Origin: Wallemia ichthyophaga EXF-994
Lineage: Eukaryota; Basidiomycota; Wallemiomycetes; Wallemiales; Wallemiaceae
NCBI RefSeq assembly: GCF_000400465.1
Contig: NW_008806284.1
Coordinates: forward strand, 1 to 64,000
Direction: 5' to 3'
DNA length: 64,000 nt
Part shown: positions 25,670 through 36,102 of the stretch, piece by piece
Layout of the letters: each line of letters opens with the position of its first letter
How positions within the stretch are numbered: position 1 is the stretch's first letter
Program-made: the position numbers and the translations under genes
Notes under the pieces: generated by a model
What the model saw: the letters and a program-made list of their open reading frames with translations, nothing else
Database searches by the model: none
What the model was told of the DNA's origin: nothing

Positions 25670-27113
25670 TCAATCCTCCTCCGCGAACATTTCTGCCTTC
25701 CCCGTAGCCGCCTGGTAGATACGCATCGCTTCCTCCACCGCACACTCGGAAGGCTGGATAAATGGCGCTGTGACTGTGATTGGCGTGCTGACGGTGTGTA
25801 TATTGTCCTTGTCTGCATCCACATCCTCATACTCCACCTCCTCCTCGGTGTATATTGACATAAACGCAATATCGTCTTCTGTCTCGATGAGGCTGGTGAT
25901 ATATGGTCGAAAGAGATCCTCAAGTCTTCCACGCTCGTTGCCCACCAGATTTACCACTAGATAAACCATATAATACCCCACAGGACACACTCCCGCGCTA
26001 GCACCCTCATAATGCGCCTGAACAGCATTAGCGAAGGCAATACCTGGCTCGTAGACGATGATGGGTGATTCAGGGAGCGGGTTGAGGGTTGGCGGGTTAC
26101 TCAGCACCATCACTACCCTCCCCAGCTCATTCCGACGCTTCTCGTTTGTTGATATACCGAATGGGGTGAGTGTGGGCGTGTGGCCTATCACACAGCCCGC
26201 ATTGAACACCCCATCTATACCACTCATTCGTATGTTGTATCGCCCATCACATTCTACCACATCCTCGATGTCGTGGTTGAGAATGAATGTAGTGCCGCGT
26301 ACAGCGCTCGATCTGCATTTGGTGGTGAGTTGTGCTGGGTAAATCAACAATAACACTCCCCGCTCACCTGCAGTATCCCTGTATTATGTCGCCAACACCC
26401 CCATACTGCGCGTAGAGGAAGCTCGACGGTCCGTAAGCGCCATGAGCATGCAGATACGAAGCAATGCGATCGAGTACCTGGTGAGATGGCTCAAACAGCG
26501 AGATAGCCATCCCGAATGAGAACACAAGCGAGTGAAATAGCTTGGTTGGTATTCCTGCATCAAACTCACTCAGTTTCACATTCGCCCCGCTTTTGTAGTC
26601 CCCATTAGACACCGACTGGAGGAATTTCATCAACATACGCTTCTCTCGCACGTTAATATCACTTCGAAAGACTTCCTGCTTCGATTTAGGTATCTGGGTA
26701 AACTGCCCGCTGGCGTTGTACACCAATCCATCAACAAGTTTGAATTCGAGGTAATTGAATATCGACGATTTGAGAATGTTCTGCAGCTGCGTTGGTGCGT
26801 TTCTCTGCGTAAGAAGCACACTGGGGTGCAGACTGATCAGGAACTTGTGTGGATTGTCGACTTTGTTGATTTGTGAAGGTGCTGTGAAGGAGGATAGAGG
26901 AAGCGTGGCCCAGCTACCCCCATAGTAATCGTTCTTATCGACATGCAAGCACTTGTAGCCAGAAGAAGCGAGTGCACTGATGTCGTCATCGTCGTGAGCT
27001 CAGTGCGTCCACCAGCTAACCCCCACACACCTAGAAAGCAAAGACTGCGTATAACCCGTTCCAATTATCAAAAAATCGAACAAGTTTTCATTTATCGGAG
27101 TTGTCGATGACAT
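25670..27113 (-). CDS. MRS6: Rab escort protein (Rab geranylgeranyltransferase component A)
   Basis: GDI-superfamily protein of 444 residues that presents Rab GTPases for prenylation. Exons from the start are 27031-27113, 26368-26976 and 25670-26312. LFDFLIIGTGYTQSLLS (dinucleotide-fold signature), HVDKNDYYGGSWATL and FLYAQYGGVGDIIQGYCR are present. The YYGGSWA form and the N-terminus resemble REP (Mrs6) more than GDI, though the length is close to GDI and short for REP. GDI is the alternative call. It lies 36 bp downstream of SEC17 on the same strand. Confidence 0.82.
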
Positions 27114-27149
27114 GACGGTAGACATACAAGAAATAAAGACATCAACACA

Positions 27150-28075
27150 TCAGGTCAGTCCAGGCTCTTCATCGATCGATCTCTTTATCTTGAGCATTAT
27201 CGTCGTCTTCCAGTTATCCAATTTAGTCATCTTGTCGTAATCCACAACTAGTCCCGTGTACTGCTCCTGATCGCCCTGCTCGATGGCGTCAATAGCGCCT
27301 GATAAGAATTTATATTCGCGCGACTGCTGGAAGGAGGGATCCATTTGGGTGTATTCCGCAATAGCGCGTCCCGCATCAACAATATCACCCGCAGCGAGCC
27401 AACAAAGCCCAGCCTTGAAGAAGTAATCCTTCACGCTGAATCTGGTGAGGGGTGATTCGAGTGACTGTTTAATCACCTTATCGTAGTTACTAATAGCGCG
27501 TTTGTACTGCTCGAGTTGTGCTGCGATATCTGCGACGTCTTTGTAACACGCGCTTGCTGTTGCCTTTGCATCCTCCTGTTCGTACCACTGCGCGGATTTC
27601 TCGTAGGATTCCAGAGCCAGTGTGAGATCGCCCTGCTCTGTGAGATGTATCGAGGCGATCTCTTTCATTCTGTCAGCAGCTTGTCTGAATCTGCCTGATT
27701 CGAGCAGTCCATTCACTGCTCTCTGGTAGGCGTCTACGGCGACTGATAGGAGGTTAATTAGGACGATTTAAAAGACAAACACTACACACGCTCTGGATTT
27801 GATTGCTTATATGCCTTGCCTGCCTCCCAGAAATGCTGGTTAGCTTCATTCCTCTCGTCTGCTTTTATGGCGCATTCTCCAGCCCTGACAAAGGCTTCAC
27901 CAGCCTCCTTGAACATCTGGTCGATTTTGAACTTATTCGCTGCATCTCTGAACATATCTGCTGCATCCTGCTTGCGCTCCCTGTTAGCACTAGCGCCCCA
28001 GCTAAACAATCCACCTGATTGGTTTGCCTTTTTCTCTGCTTTCTGGTATAATGCTGATCCCTGTGATTTTCCCAT
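27150..28075 (-). CDS. SEC17: Alpha-SNAP vesicle fusion factor
   Basis: Protein of 292 residues, the same length as yeast Sec17, in two exons (27790-28075 and 27150-27742, intron 47 nt). It recruits the ATPase Sec18/NSF to SNARE complexes for disassembly. TPR-like helical hairpins run the full length (GEAFVRAGECAIKADERN, ALESYEKSAQWYEQE). The N-terminal FSWG membrane-contact loop is seen (GGLFSWGAS). It is divergent from VPS28 with 50 bp between start codons. Confidence 0.95.
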
Positions 28076-28125
28076 GTCTCGTCAGTGGATGTGCGTTGCG
28101 TGGATGATGACACTTGGACTTGCCA

Positions 28126-29018
28126 ATGAACCTTTATGATGTAAATAAAATTAACTTGACCCACTCGGCTGGCGATTGACGGACGCAATTCCAGGAAGTT
28201 AGACTCTACTCCAACACCGCCGAGCGCGATAGATTTGAGAACCTCGCCACGCTATTCGGCATCATACACTCGCTCGACTATTTGGAGAGAGCGTATGTGA
28301 GGGATTCTATAACGCAATCGCAGTACGCTCCTGCTTGCGTGAAGCTACTTGCGCAGTTCAAAACCATATTGAAGTTGGTAGCTGGGGATATTGCCGGATC
28401 TGTTGATGAATTCATGGCGCAGTATAATGTGAGTGTGGGGTGTTTTTTAAGTTTTATACTCAATTTGACCTTTCAGATGGATTGCCCTGCCGCTGCTCAT
28501 CGCCTGCATGTCGGTGTGCCTGCTACTGTCGAACACTCGGCGGAGGAGGGCGTCGAGACTGGTAAATGGGTAGCTGAAACGACTCAGGTGATTTTAATCT
28601 TTATGTTAGCTATTAAACCCCATCTAACACCCCAAAGTGCTTCATTACGTTTATGGATGCTCTCAGACTCAACCTGCGTGCTAAAGACCAGCTCCATCCC
28701 ATGCTAACAGACCTCATGAGCGTGTATTCCCGCTTCAAAGGCTCGGCAGAGTGGGAAGGTAGGCCGAAACTCGTTGGCTGGTGAGTGTTTCGATTTTTAG
28801 GTCATGTCGTATGTCGAATGTCTCACAATGTAAACAAATTTGCAGGTTGATCAGCCTCAACAAGATGAAAGCAGCTGATGAGATTACAGATGAGCAGTCA
28901 CGGCAGGTGAGTGTCTATTTAAACTCTTAATCCCAACTCAAACCCGCCACAGATGCTGTTCGACGTTGACCACGCTTATAACGAATTTTTTAGATCATTG
29001 GGTAACGACATTAATTAG
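28126..29018 (+). CDS. VPS28: ESCRT-I subunit Vps28
   Basis: Endosomal sorting protein of 209 residues in six exons: 28126-28140 (15 nt), 28195-28428, 28477-28587, 28638-28780, 28846-28906 and 28953-29018. The first exon gives MNLYD, joined to EVRLYSN as in Vps28. LERAYVRDSITQSQYAPAC, DCPAAAHRL, RGKLVGW-like and RQMLFDVDHAYNEFFRSL match the core and C-terminal domains; the latter binds ESCRT-II. Its stop codon overlaps, by two bases, the stop codon of the convergent membrane-protein gene. Confidence 0.95.
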
Positions 29019-29515
29019 TACAAGATGTAAAGTGATTGTAAGAGTAGATAGACTGATAATGTTGCTATCGACGTCAGATTCGAGCTTGCAATGTTGTAAG
29101 CAGCTTGTGTTTTGAGGGTGTATGGTATGTGTTGGCTAAATTGTTGAATCTGGTGTATGTTTATACTCAAGTAGTTCAATGCAGGAAGAAGAAGCACTAA
29201 CAAGCTGGCCAATTCCAGCTTGTACCGCCTGTAGATGAAGGTGTTTATCAGCTGAGAAGACAGACCAAGGACAAAGAGCGTGTTCATGAACACCTTGACA
29301 GCCTGTGGGCTGTGGTTGAATGTGGTGTAGAATCCAATGGAGTTGTCTGCGTTGAATTTGTTTTGGGTGTCCACCAGAAGTTTCAGGTCCTGGGTGAGGC
29401 ATATGAAGAGAATGCCGAGGCTAAAAGAGACGGAAGAAAGGGTGATGCTCTTGAGGAATGTCCTAGAGGTATATAAGCAAAGACCTAGTAATCTTGAGTA
29501 TTTTCAGACTTGCAT
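29015..29515 (-). CDS. Small multi-span membrane protein of unknown function
   Basis: I do not recognise this protein. The best model is ATGCAA at 29510-29515, a 60-nt intron (29450-29509), then 29015-29449, giving 146 residues. It has a hydrophobic N-terminus (SVSFSLGILFICL) and three further hydrophobic segments, with a conserved-looking polar stretch (DTQNKFNADNSIGFYT) between the first and second. It ends in SVYLLLQSLYILY. The frame from 29374 down is solid. The first exon is tentative, because no other in-frame ATG exists. It is divergent from SmB and overlaps VPS28 at the stop codon. Confidence 0.55.
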
Positions 29516-29591
29516 TTCCAAACACTTGATCGTTGTAAATGAAGCGCCTCTTGGTGAGTAACGACGAGGATACTTGAGATAATTATTTAAT

Positions 29592-30280
29592 ATGGTGAGC
29601 TATTAGGTGATATACTGCGATATATATATCTAAGCTCACCAAACCACAGCCACCTCCAAAGCCAAAGAACTCACGAATGCTGACGCTGATCAACTACAGA
29701 CTGAGAGTGACGCTTAACGACACTCGTCAGATAATTGGACAAATGTTGGCATTCGATAGGCATATGAATTTGGTTCTCGTTGATTCTATCGAGTTTAGAA
29801 GGCTCAAAGGTCCTTCAAACCAGGGCGACATTCCCAAAGAAATGAAGAGAGCGCTTGGACTAATTGTGCTGCGTGGAGAGACTATCATTTCAATATCCGT
29901 CGAAGGTCCACCACCAGTTAAGGATGAGGAACCAATTTCTGCTGGTCCTGGGCTCGGTGCTCCAGCAGGCAGAGGAATGCCACTGGGTGCAGGTATGGGA
30001 GCTGCCCCACCCGCTTTCCAGGCTCGTCCAATGCCATATGCTGGTGGTCCTCCACCTCCTGGGTTCCCGGGACCTGCGCCTGGATTCAGACCACCACCGG
30101 GGTGAGTTTTGCGCGAATTTTGAGTTGATTCAAAGTTAATAACGATGACTTAGATTCCCTGGTGCTCCTTCAATGCCTGGATTTCCAACACCGCCTCCTG
30201 GGTGAGCTATCTAAACCACCAAAACAATCCATACTAACACAGCAAACAGCTTCGGCGGTATGCGTCCACCACCAAGCTAA
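29592..30280 (+). CDS. SMB1: snRNP core protein SmB
   Basis: Sm-ring subunit of spliceosomal U1/U2/U4/U5 snRNPs, 177 residues. Exons are 29592-29594 (the ATG only), 29650-30101, 30154-30201 and 30250-30280. The Sm1 motif (NYRLRVTLNDTRQIIGQMLAFD) and Sm2 motif (LGLIVLRGETIISISVEGP) are clear. The C-terminal tail is rich in Pro, Gly and Met (PPPPGFPGP), as in SmB/B'. The start codon sits right at the first intron (ATG|gtgagc). An alternative start at 29539 (MKRLL) with a 96-nt intron to the same acceptor also keeps frame. Confidence 0.93.
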
Positions 30281-30366
30281 GCAGGCCCAGAATATTTATT
30301 AAAAATTAATTTGTATCTCCCATAAACCTCCGCCTTCTCTCTTTCTGCTTGACGATCAACTGTATT

Positions 30367-30450
30367 ATGCAATGGCTATGGTGGGTGATATGGATATGGG
30401 CGTTATACACGCGTCTAATCGCAGCAAACAGGACGATATACACAACATAG
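30367..30450 (+). other. Overlapping upstream reading frame, Trp-rich 27-residue peptide
   Basis: An ATG five bases before the presumed start of the next gene opens another frame that ends at TAG 30448-30450. The peptide begins MQWLWWVIWIW. It could lower translation from the ATG at 30372. Whether the mRNA includes it is unknown. Confidence 0.35.
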
Positions 30451-32645
30451 TCACTGATAGCGTACAAGGCATCCTCACCGATGACGGCATCCCCGCTAGC
30501 CAGCTCCCAGATATCATCTCCAATCTCGCTCGAGACGGCCACCTCTCCAACTTTATCACCAAAGAGACGCTTGAGAATGTGAAGCACTTTGCCAGCACAG
30601 ACAGACTCAACGCGACATATGTCAGCCTCGATGGTTTGCTTTCTCTTATCGACTCTCTTCTCGTGTCCTCGCCAAAACAAGACAGCCTGCTCGATGAGGA
30701 GCCTCTCGACGAAATAAGCTTTATACAGAATATGGGTGATAGTCCTGTCACTAAAGATAAGGCTAAGGACGGCGTTACCCCAAAAATTAGTCGCACCAAC
30801 AAATTCAAAAGACCGAAACCAGCGCGTAAATTCGTCAGATCCAACTCGAGCTATACCGATACCAGTGACTACTACTCGTCTGACAATGATAACGATTTCG
30901 CTCTGCACTCTCCAACCAGCTCGCCGCCCCAGACACCAAATATCGACAACAAGGAAAATCTAAGCGGGTTTGACGGGCTGATGCTGTCGAATGCACCCTC
31001 TAACAACGCCTTATCGAATGTAGGTTGTTTTAGGTCAATATGAGGCAACTGACTCACTTCCTCAGGACGCTCTGATACACACCCAGAACCAGATCAAGGA
31101 TCTCGAGAAACGTAACGCGGATCTCGAGAAAAGGCTCAAGGAAGCTGAACGTTCGTACACGCAGACGACCAGTCAGAACGAAGACTATATATCCATCATG
31201 GAAGACCAGCTCAAGGAGGTAGGTCGTGTGGTGATGTGGGTTTAAAAGTGTCTAACGCACTCCCAGAATGATGCCAAGCTGGAAGCACTCGTGCGCGATG
31301 AGAAAGATTTGCGAGCAAAGGACCGCCAGAACATGTTCACTATCAACAAGCTCGAGCATGATATTGCAACATACCAGCGTCAGGCTGAGTCCGCGCGTAT
31401 CCAGGCTAGTAGTCTGCAGAGCCAATTGGGGGATGTGAATGGTGGGTGAAGCCTGCAGTGTGCATAGTGAGTGTTAATCACGCCATCCAGATGAAATCGA
31501 TTCCCTCCGAGATAGCCTCCGCGATAAGGACAGGGATGTTCGCGAAGCGCGTAGCAGGGCTGACAAATACGAGCATGAAATGGGCAAAGTGGGTGCTTGA
31601 TCATTCGAGTTTTTTCCTTTCTTACACTGACCAGTGGGAGAATGAGCGGAAGGGGTACGATGATGCACTCCAGCGCATCAAAACACATCTCGATGTGGCG
31701 AGGAAATCGGAGCGCGTGCTGGAGGTGCAAAAGACTGAGAATCTCGGATTGAAAGTGGGTGTTCTGTGCACGACATACTCCATACTAACACACCCTTCGC
31801 AGGAAACAATAGACAGACTGCGCGGTGATCTCAGCCATCAACTCGCCTACAACGGGAGTGGAAGTGGAGGGGCAGACGAGACGGGTGGACAGCTCGGCAG
31901 TGTGTCGCGTAATCTTGGCAAAGAGCTAGCGCGGCAGTTAACAGAAGACGGCGAGCATGATAATCAAAACCCCACTAACGCTCGCACTCGGCATGAATTG
32001 GGCGAGGGCGAGATTGAAACTATCGTTACTACGCGAAGAAGGAAAGTGAAACCAAGTGTGGAAGTGGCCGTTGGAGTTGGCTCGAAGGAGGGCGGTACCG
32101 CAGAGCATCATGGCTTGGAAGAAGCACAGGCAGACGCAGAACCTGCCATCGAATCACCTCCGCCGTACTCCCAGGGCCAGGCTGGATTTGAGTATGTTGA
32201 CGACGTACGCAAGGTGTGTAGCCGCGGAGTGCAAGTATCTGTAAATAGTCGGGGTGTCGATACGCAGACGGAAGTGGACAGTCAAGCGGAAATTAACGAT
32301 GGAAGCAAACGTGCCGATAATGAAAAAGAAACGAAAGGGAAAACTATATGGAGTAAATTATACGCCATATTCAAAATATCAAGTAGAAAACCAAACGTTA
32401 TACCTATATACTCCACCATAGTATTCCTGTGTGGGATGATTGGCGGTGCGTGGATACTGCCGTCGACGACAAGCTCCGTTGAGTCGCTCAGGACGGTGTC
32501 GGGGGTAGATGAGAGAGCCATGTTCGTCGCATACAACACATTCGAAGGCGCTACTTGGTTCCTAAACACTGATAATCGCCTCGTTCACTTTATTCAGAGC
32601 GTCGTGTGGAGCGGCGTAGACACGTCTCAGCTATTCCCGGCGTAG
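30372..32645 (+). CDS. Coiled-coil protein with C-terminal membrane anchor, unknown function
   Basis: Not recognised as a known family. It has 678 residues in six exons: 30372-31019, 31066-31218, 31267-31441, 31491-31588, 31635-31754 and 31803-32645. The N-terminal 215 residues are acidic and Ser-rich with a basic patch (NKFKRPKPARKFVRS). Residues about 217-425 form a long coiled coil (IKDLEKRNADLEKRLKEAE and onward), in part with an R/D-rich heptad region (DSLRDSLRDKDRDVREARS). A disordered stretch with SPPPYSQ precedes a membrane helix at about 597-617 (IPIYSTIVFLCGMIGGAWIL), leaving roughly 60 residues after it. The layout suggests an organelle-tethered scaffold or motor adaptor. That is inference. 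Confidence 0.8.
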
Positions 32646-32899
32646 TGTAGACTATTGGCTATGACTTATGCATTCATGTTACCAAGACTGACAGTCAGCT
32701 GAATGAGGTGGAGATATGAAATGCTTGTTTGAATGACGTTACAAATGCTATAATTTAGCTGCTGGTTGTTTATTAGAGTAAGAAATTTGCAGAGAGATGA
32801 AATTAATCAAGTTGAGAGAGTAATAGTAATAGTCCAGTTGTAGATCTAAGAAAAGGCGGAAGAGGTCCTGGTTGGAATTGGCCAAAGCAGCAGCAGCGT

Positions 32900-33513
32900 C
32901 TAGATGAGGCATCCGACGGCAGTGAGGAGGAGAGCAGCGGCAGCAGTAGCGACGCCGGTGTGAGTAGCTGAGCTATCGTCGTCGTCGGTGTTGTCGCCGT
33001 CGCCATCGTTATTATTGTTAGGGTTAGTAGGGCTAGGCGAGGCAGTTGACGAAGAAGATGGAGTGTAGTTCTCGCTGAACGAGCTAGCCTGCGATGGGCT
33101 GAAGTTGGCGAAAGCTTTACCGTAGACTTGCGCTTGGGCCGAAAGGTTGAAACCGCCGTTGCTCAAACAGTCGACACATTCGTCGTTGCTGTTGAGTGTG
33201 TGCACCATTTCGGGATACACACACGAGTAGTATTCGGTAGTGTTGCCATTCGCGCTGTCGTGGCAATCGAGGTCTGATTGACGGAAATTCGAGCACGAGT
33301 TGTCGTAGCAGTTGCTCAGCTGGTCGTTGTGCGATGGGGTGACTGTATCCGTGGCGTCCGTGTCTGCTGAGGCGTCCGTGTCTGCGGAGCCGGTGTTGCT
33401 GCCGTCTGCAAGTGCAAATTAGTTGTCTGTGCCTGTGCGCAACAAGCCCACTTACCCTGAGCAAGAACACCAGTGAGGAGAAGGGCTGTAGAGAGAAGAG
33501 CTGTGATTTGCAT
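32900..33513 (-). CDS. Secreted, probably GPI-anchored cell-surface protein
   Basis: Protein of 187 residues in two exons (33456-33513 and 32900-33405, intron 50 nt). Residues 1-18 are a signal peptide (MQITALLSTALLLTGVLA). The mature part has six or more Cys (NCYDNSCSNFRQSDLDC, YYSCVYPE, DECVDCLSNGG), N-glycosylation sites, then a Ser/Pro/Asn/Asp-rich stalk and a C-terminal hydrophobic tail (AAALLLTAVGCLI) after small residues, as for GPI attachment. Tandem DTDA repeats follow the signal peptide. The family is not recognised. It is divergent from COQ11. Confidence 0.85.
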
Positions 33514-33989
33514 AGTCCTTGTATAAGAGTTGCTTGTGTTGGTTGTTACACTGCAAGAAGCCCCTGCACAGCCATTCTATTTAAATTTCGGCGGACAAAG
33601 TTCTGTGCATAAAAGACAGGGTATGTGCGCGGCAGCTGGCAGCTGGCAGGTGCAAGTGGCAGCTGGCAGGTGACAATGCGTGGCTGGTGTTTGCGCTTTT
33701 CCTTGTGCTTCTATTGCTTTTCTTGAGGCTGGTTCCTGAACGTACCCACTGAAACGATGCTGTGCTGTGCTGGCCATGTCGCCGATTAGAGGGTGGCGAG
33801 TGGATGAGTGGGTGCATGAGCGTGAGTGTGAGTGAGAATAACAAGAACAATATGGATATGCATATGAATTGCCCACAAGAAGACGCTAGGTCTCTCGGTG
33901 AATGAAACACCATCAGCGACTACAACGCCACGAATATTTTGTATTATTTATACATCTAATCCAACACACCTTGTTGCCGTCATACAACC
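33514..33989. promoter_or_regulatory. Divergent intergenic region between the GPI protein and COQ11
   Basis: About 475 bp with no supported gene. It includes a short tandem repeat of a CAGCTG-containing unit (33631-33672) and TG/AG-rich stretches. It must contain the promoters of both flanking genes. Confidence 0.5.
33631..33672. repeat. Tandem GGCAGCTGGCAGGTG repeat
   Basis: The 15-bp unit occurs twice (33636-33652 area and 33657-33672), spaced by caagt, with an extra GGCAGCT in front. Each unit holds the palindrome CAGCTG (E-box type). Confidence 0.7.
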
Positions 33990-34897
33990 ATGCGTCTAGC
34001 GATAATCGGCGGAAACGGATTCCTGGGCTCAGCGATAACGAAAGCCGCGGTCGGGCGCGGTTGGCAAGTGAGCAGCGTGAGCCAATCTGGGCGGCCATAT
34101 GCGTCACCGTCAGGCCACGCGCCGAAATGGACGAGCAGGGTGGGTGAGCGGTGCGAGAGGTGCGACGCACGCTAAACTAGCTGGACACACAGGTAGAGTG
34201 GCACCGCGGCCATGTGTTGGACGCGGAAACGTACCGGGAAGTGATAGCGGAGAGCGATGCGGTAGTGCACACGCCGGGTATACTGCTCGAATCTGACTAC
34301 AAGGGGGGAGTTATGGGTGCACTGAATGCACTGTGGCACTCGCACCAGCCCCCAAACCCGCTAAGTGGGGGACAGTACGAGCGGGTGAATAGAGACGCGG
34401 CTATGACGGTGTCTGGAGTGTTTCAAAAGACCAGAAGCGGCTCATCTGTAGATAACCCGTTCGTTTATGTCTCGGCAGCTGATGTATTCAGACCGCTGAT
34501 ACCGGCACGGTACATTTCAACTAAGAGGGAGGCGGAGGAGTGGATTGCTGGACTGGACGGTGTTAGAGCGGTGAGCCTCAGGCCGGGACTCATGTACCAT
34601 CCTCACACTAGACCGCTGTCGACCATTCCAGCGACGCTGATTGATGGACTCAATCATCTGACTAGGTGCGGCGAGGCGAATGCAAAGAGCATCCAACACA
34701 CGCAGCACATGCACTCATCACAATCATCACAATCATCACAATCCTCACAATCCTCATACAGCATTCTCAACTTGCTCCACACAAATGCTCTGCATATCGA
34801 CACAGTCGCAAACGGGGCACTCGAAGCTATCGCAGACAGCAGCGTGAGGGGGGCGCTGAGTGTGGAGGCCATCAAAGCGCTAGCCTGGAAGAATTGA
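33990..34897 (+). CDS. COQ11: Coq11-like NAD(P)-binding ubiquinone biosynthesis protein
   Basis: Atypical short-chain dehydrogenase of 284 residues in two exons (33990-34139 and 34193-34897). The Rossmann motif GGNGFLG is at residues 7-13. VVHTPGILLE, PLIPARYISTKREAE and LRPGLMYHP match Coq11/YLR290C, which belongs to the mitochondrial CoQ synthome. No Tyr-x3-Lys pair typical of classical SDRs is obvious apart from YISTK. A Ser-Ser-Gln repeat encoded by a simple repeat (34714-34757) interrupts the C-terminal third. Confidence 0.85.
34714..34757 (+). repeat. Coding simple repeat (TCACAA/TCC type)
   Basis: Repeats of a 9-bp TCATCACAA-like unit encode four SSQ units inside the COQ11 gene. Confidence 0.75.
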
Positions 34898-34989
34898 GTG
34901 GAGAGAAAAGAATAAAATTTTACATATTTGGTCATATTTGATCATTGCGTGGTATTTGTGCTATTGATAGGCATATTCAGCGAGCGACG

Positions 34990-35832
34990 ATGAGAGTAAG
35001 GGGGATTGTTGAGAAGGGTAGACGCAGCACTCACGCGTGCTACAAGGAATGGCTCAATGTGCTACAGTACCGCACGAACCACAAGAAACCAGGGCGGCGG
35101 AAGAGGAGGGCGAGTGAGACGTCCAAAGACAGCGATAGTGAGGGAGGCGATGGCGATCGGGGGCTATCCAGCAAGCACCTCAACAAGCTCAAGCCGCTGC
35201 TCATGTCCAACTGTTCCGACACGCCTCTGCACATGAGTGGGGTGAGCATCGACACCAACACCAACTTGCACACCACGCTCGGCACTCCGCACGACACGGT
35301 GGATGAGAGTATTGGCGAAAAGGTCGAGAAGATGGCTCTGCGCGCGAAAACCAGAGCGTCTCTACCGCCTCCCAACAAGCTGCACTTGCAGAACACACAT
35401 GCTTACGACTTGGCGAAACTGTCAGAGCTGCGCGATAGTGACGAGAATTACGAGAAAGTTCACCGCGTAGCTCGCAAAGAGTGTAATAGACACTGCGCGG
35501 ATTGTCGAACACCAACACCGCTCTGGGCAGTGTATGCACTGCATGGCCAACCTATCGTACTGTTCATCTGCATACAGTGCTCAGGTTGGCACAGGTCGCT
35601 TGGTAGTCATATATCCAAAGTTAAGAGCGTCGAGTTGGATGAGTGGTCTGCTGAGCTTATCGATCTTGCGGAACGCACTGGGAATGTCGTGGGCAATAAG
35701 CTTTACGAAGCAACACTCCCAACCGCCCAAATACCCTCCCCTTCTTCCTCCACTTCAATAGATGTGGGCGAGTTTATTAGGAATAAATACCTCGATCGGT
35801 TGTGGGTGAGTGGGCGCGAGGAGGATAGATAG
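34990..35832 (+). CDS. ArfGAP domain protein
   Basis: Single-exon protein of 280 residues; the ATG at 34990 begins MRVRGIVEKG. The N-terminal half is basic, then Ser/Thr-rich, and lacks a known domain. The ArfGAP zinc finger (about residues 163-230) has CADC, then CIQC, the catalytic-type arginine in GWHRSLGSHISKVKSV, and ELDEW. It would stimulate GTP hydrolysis on Arf GTPases in vesicle traffic. The spacing between the two Cys pairs is 21 residues rather than the usual 16-17. The protein seems cut short after the ArfGAP domain. The Age/SMAP subfamily is not resolved. Confidence 0.82.
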   Translation: MRVRGIVEKGRRSTHACYKEWLNVLQYRTNHKKPGRRKRRASETSKDSDSEGGDGDRGLSSKHLNKLKPLLMSNCSDTPLHMSGVSIDTNTNLHTTLGTPHDTVDESIGEKVEKMALRAKTRASLPPPNKLHLQNTHAYDLAKLSELRDSDENYEKVHRVARKECNRHCADCRTPTPLWAVYALHGQPIVLFICIQCSGWHRSLGSHISKVKSVELDEWSAELIDLAERTGNVVGNKLYEATLPTAQIPSPSSSTSIDVGEFIRNKYLDRLWVSGREEDR

Positions 35833-35903
35833 ATGCGTGTGTAGGTGAGTGTGTGGTTAAGTGCATTTGCACACATGCACACATGACACAATACATAACA
35901 CAT

Positions 35904-36020
35904 AGTAATAATTGTATACCACTACCATGATAATATTAAGAGTTCATATAATGGACAAAATATGGATTATTATGCAAAAGCGCTGCTCAGAACCACCCAT
36001 TTACCCCAAACTTCTTGCGC
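35904..36020 (-). repeat. Diverged duplicate of the SEC1 3' end (copy B)
   Basis: About 117 bp similar to 36103-36218, sharing ACTACCATGATAA, CAAAAGC, CTCAGAACCACCC and CTTCTTGCGC in the same order. The duplicated reading frame on the minus strand still ends in GWF and a TGA at 35987-35989. No splice acceptor is visible before it, so it is probably a relic. Confidence 0.75.
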
Positions 36021-36102
36021 GAGGCCCACAGATAGTTGCATGTGTCGGAACATGTATAGATGGATATACTTACATATCCATACGCACACTTGTTAAAAGC
36101 AA

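Noticed and set aside
33577-33913. Minus-strand frames of about 100 residues in the GPI/COQ11 intergenic region
   Set aside because: Low-complexity translation of the CAGCTG repeat and TG-rich DNA, with no domain.
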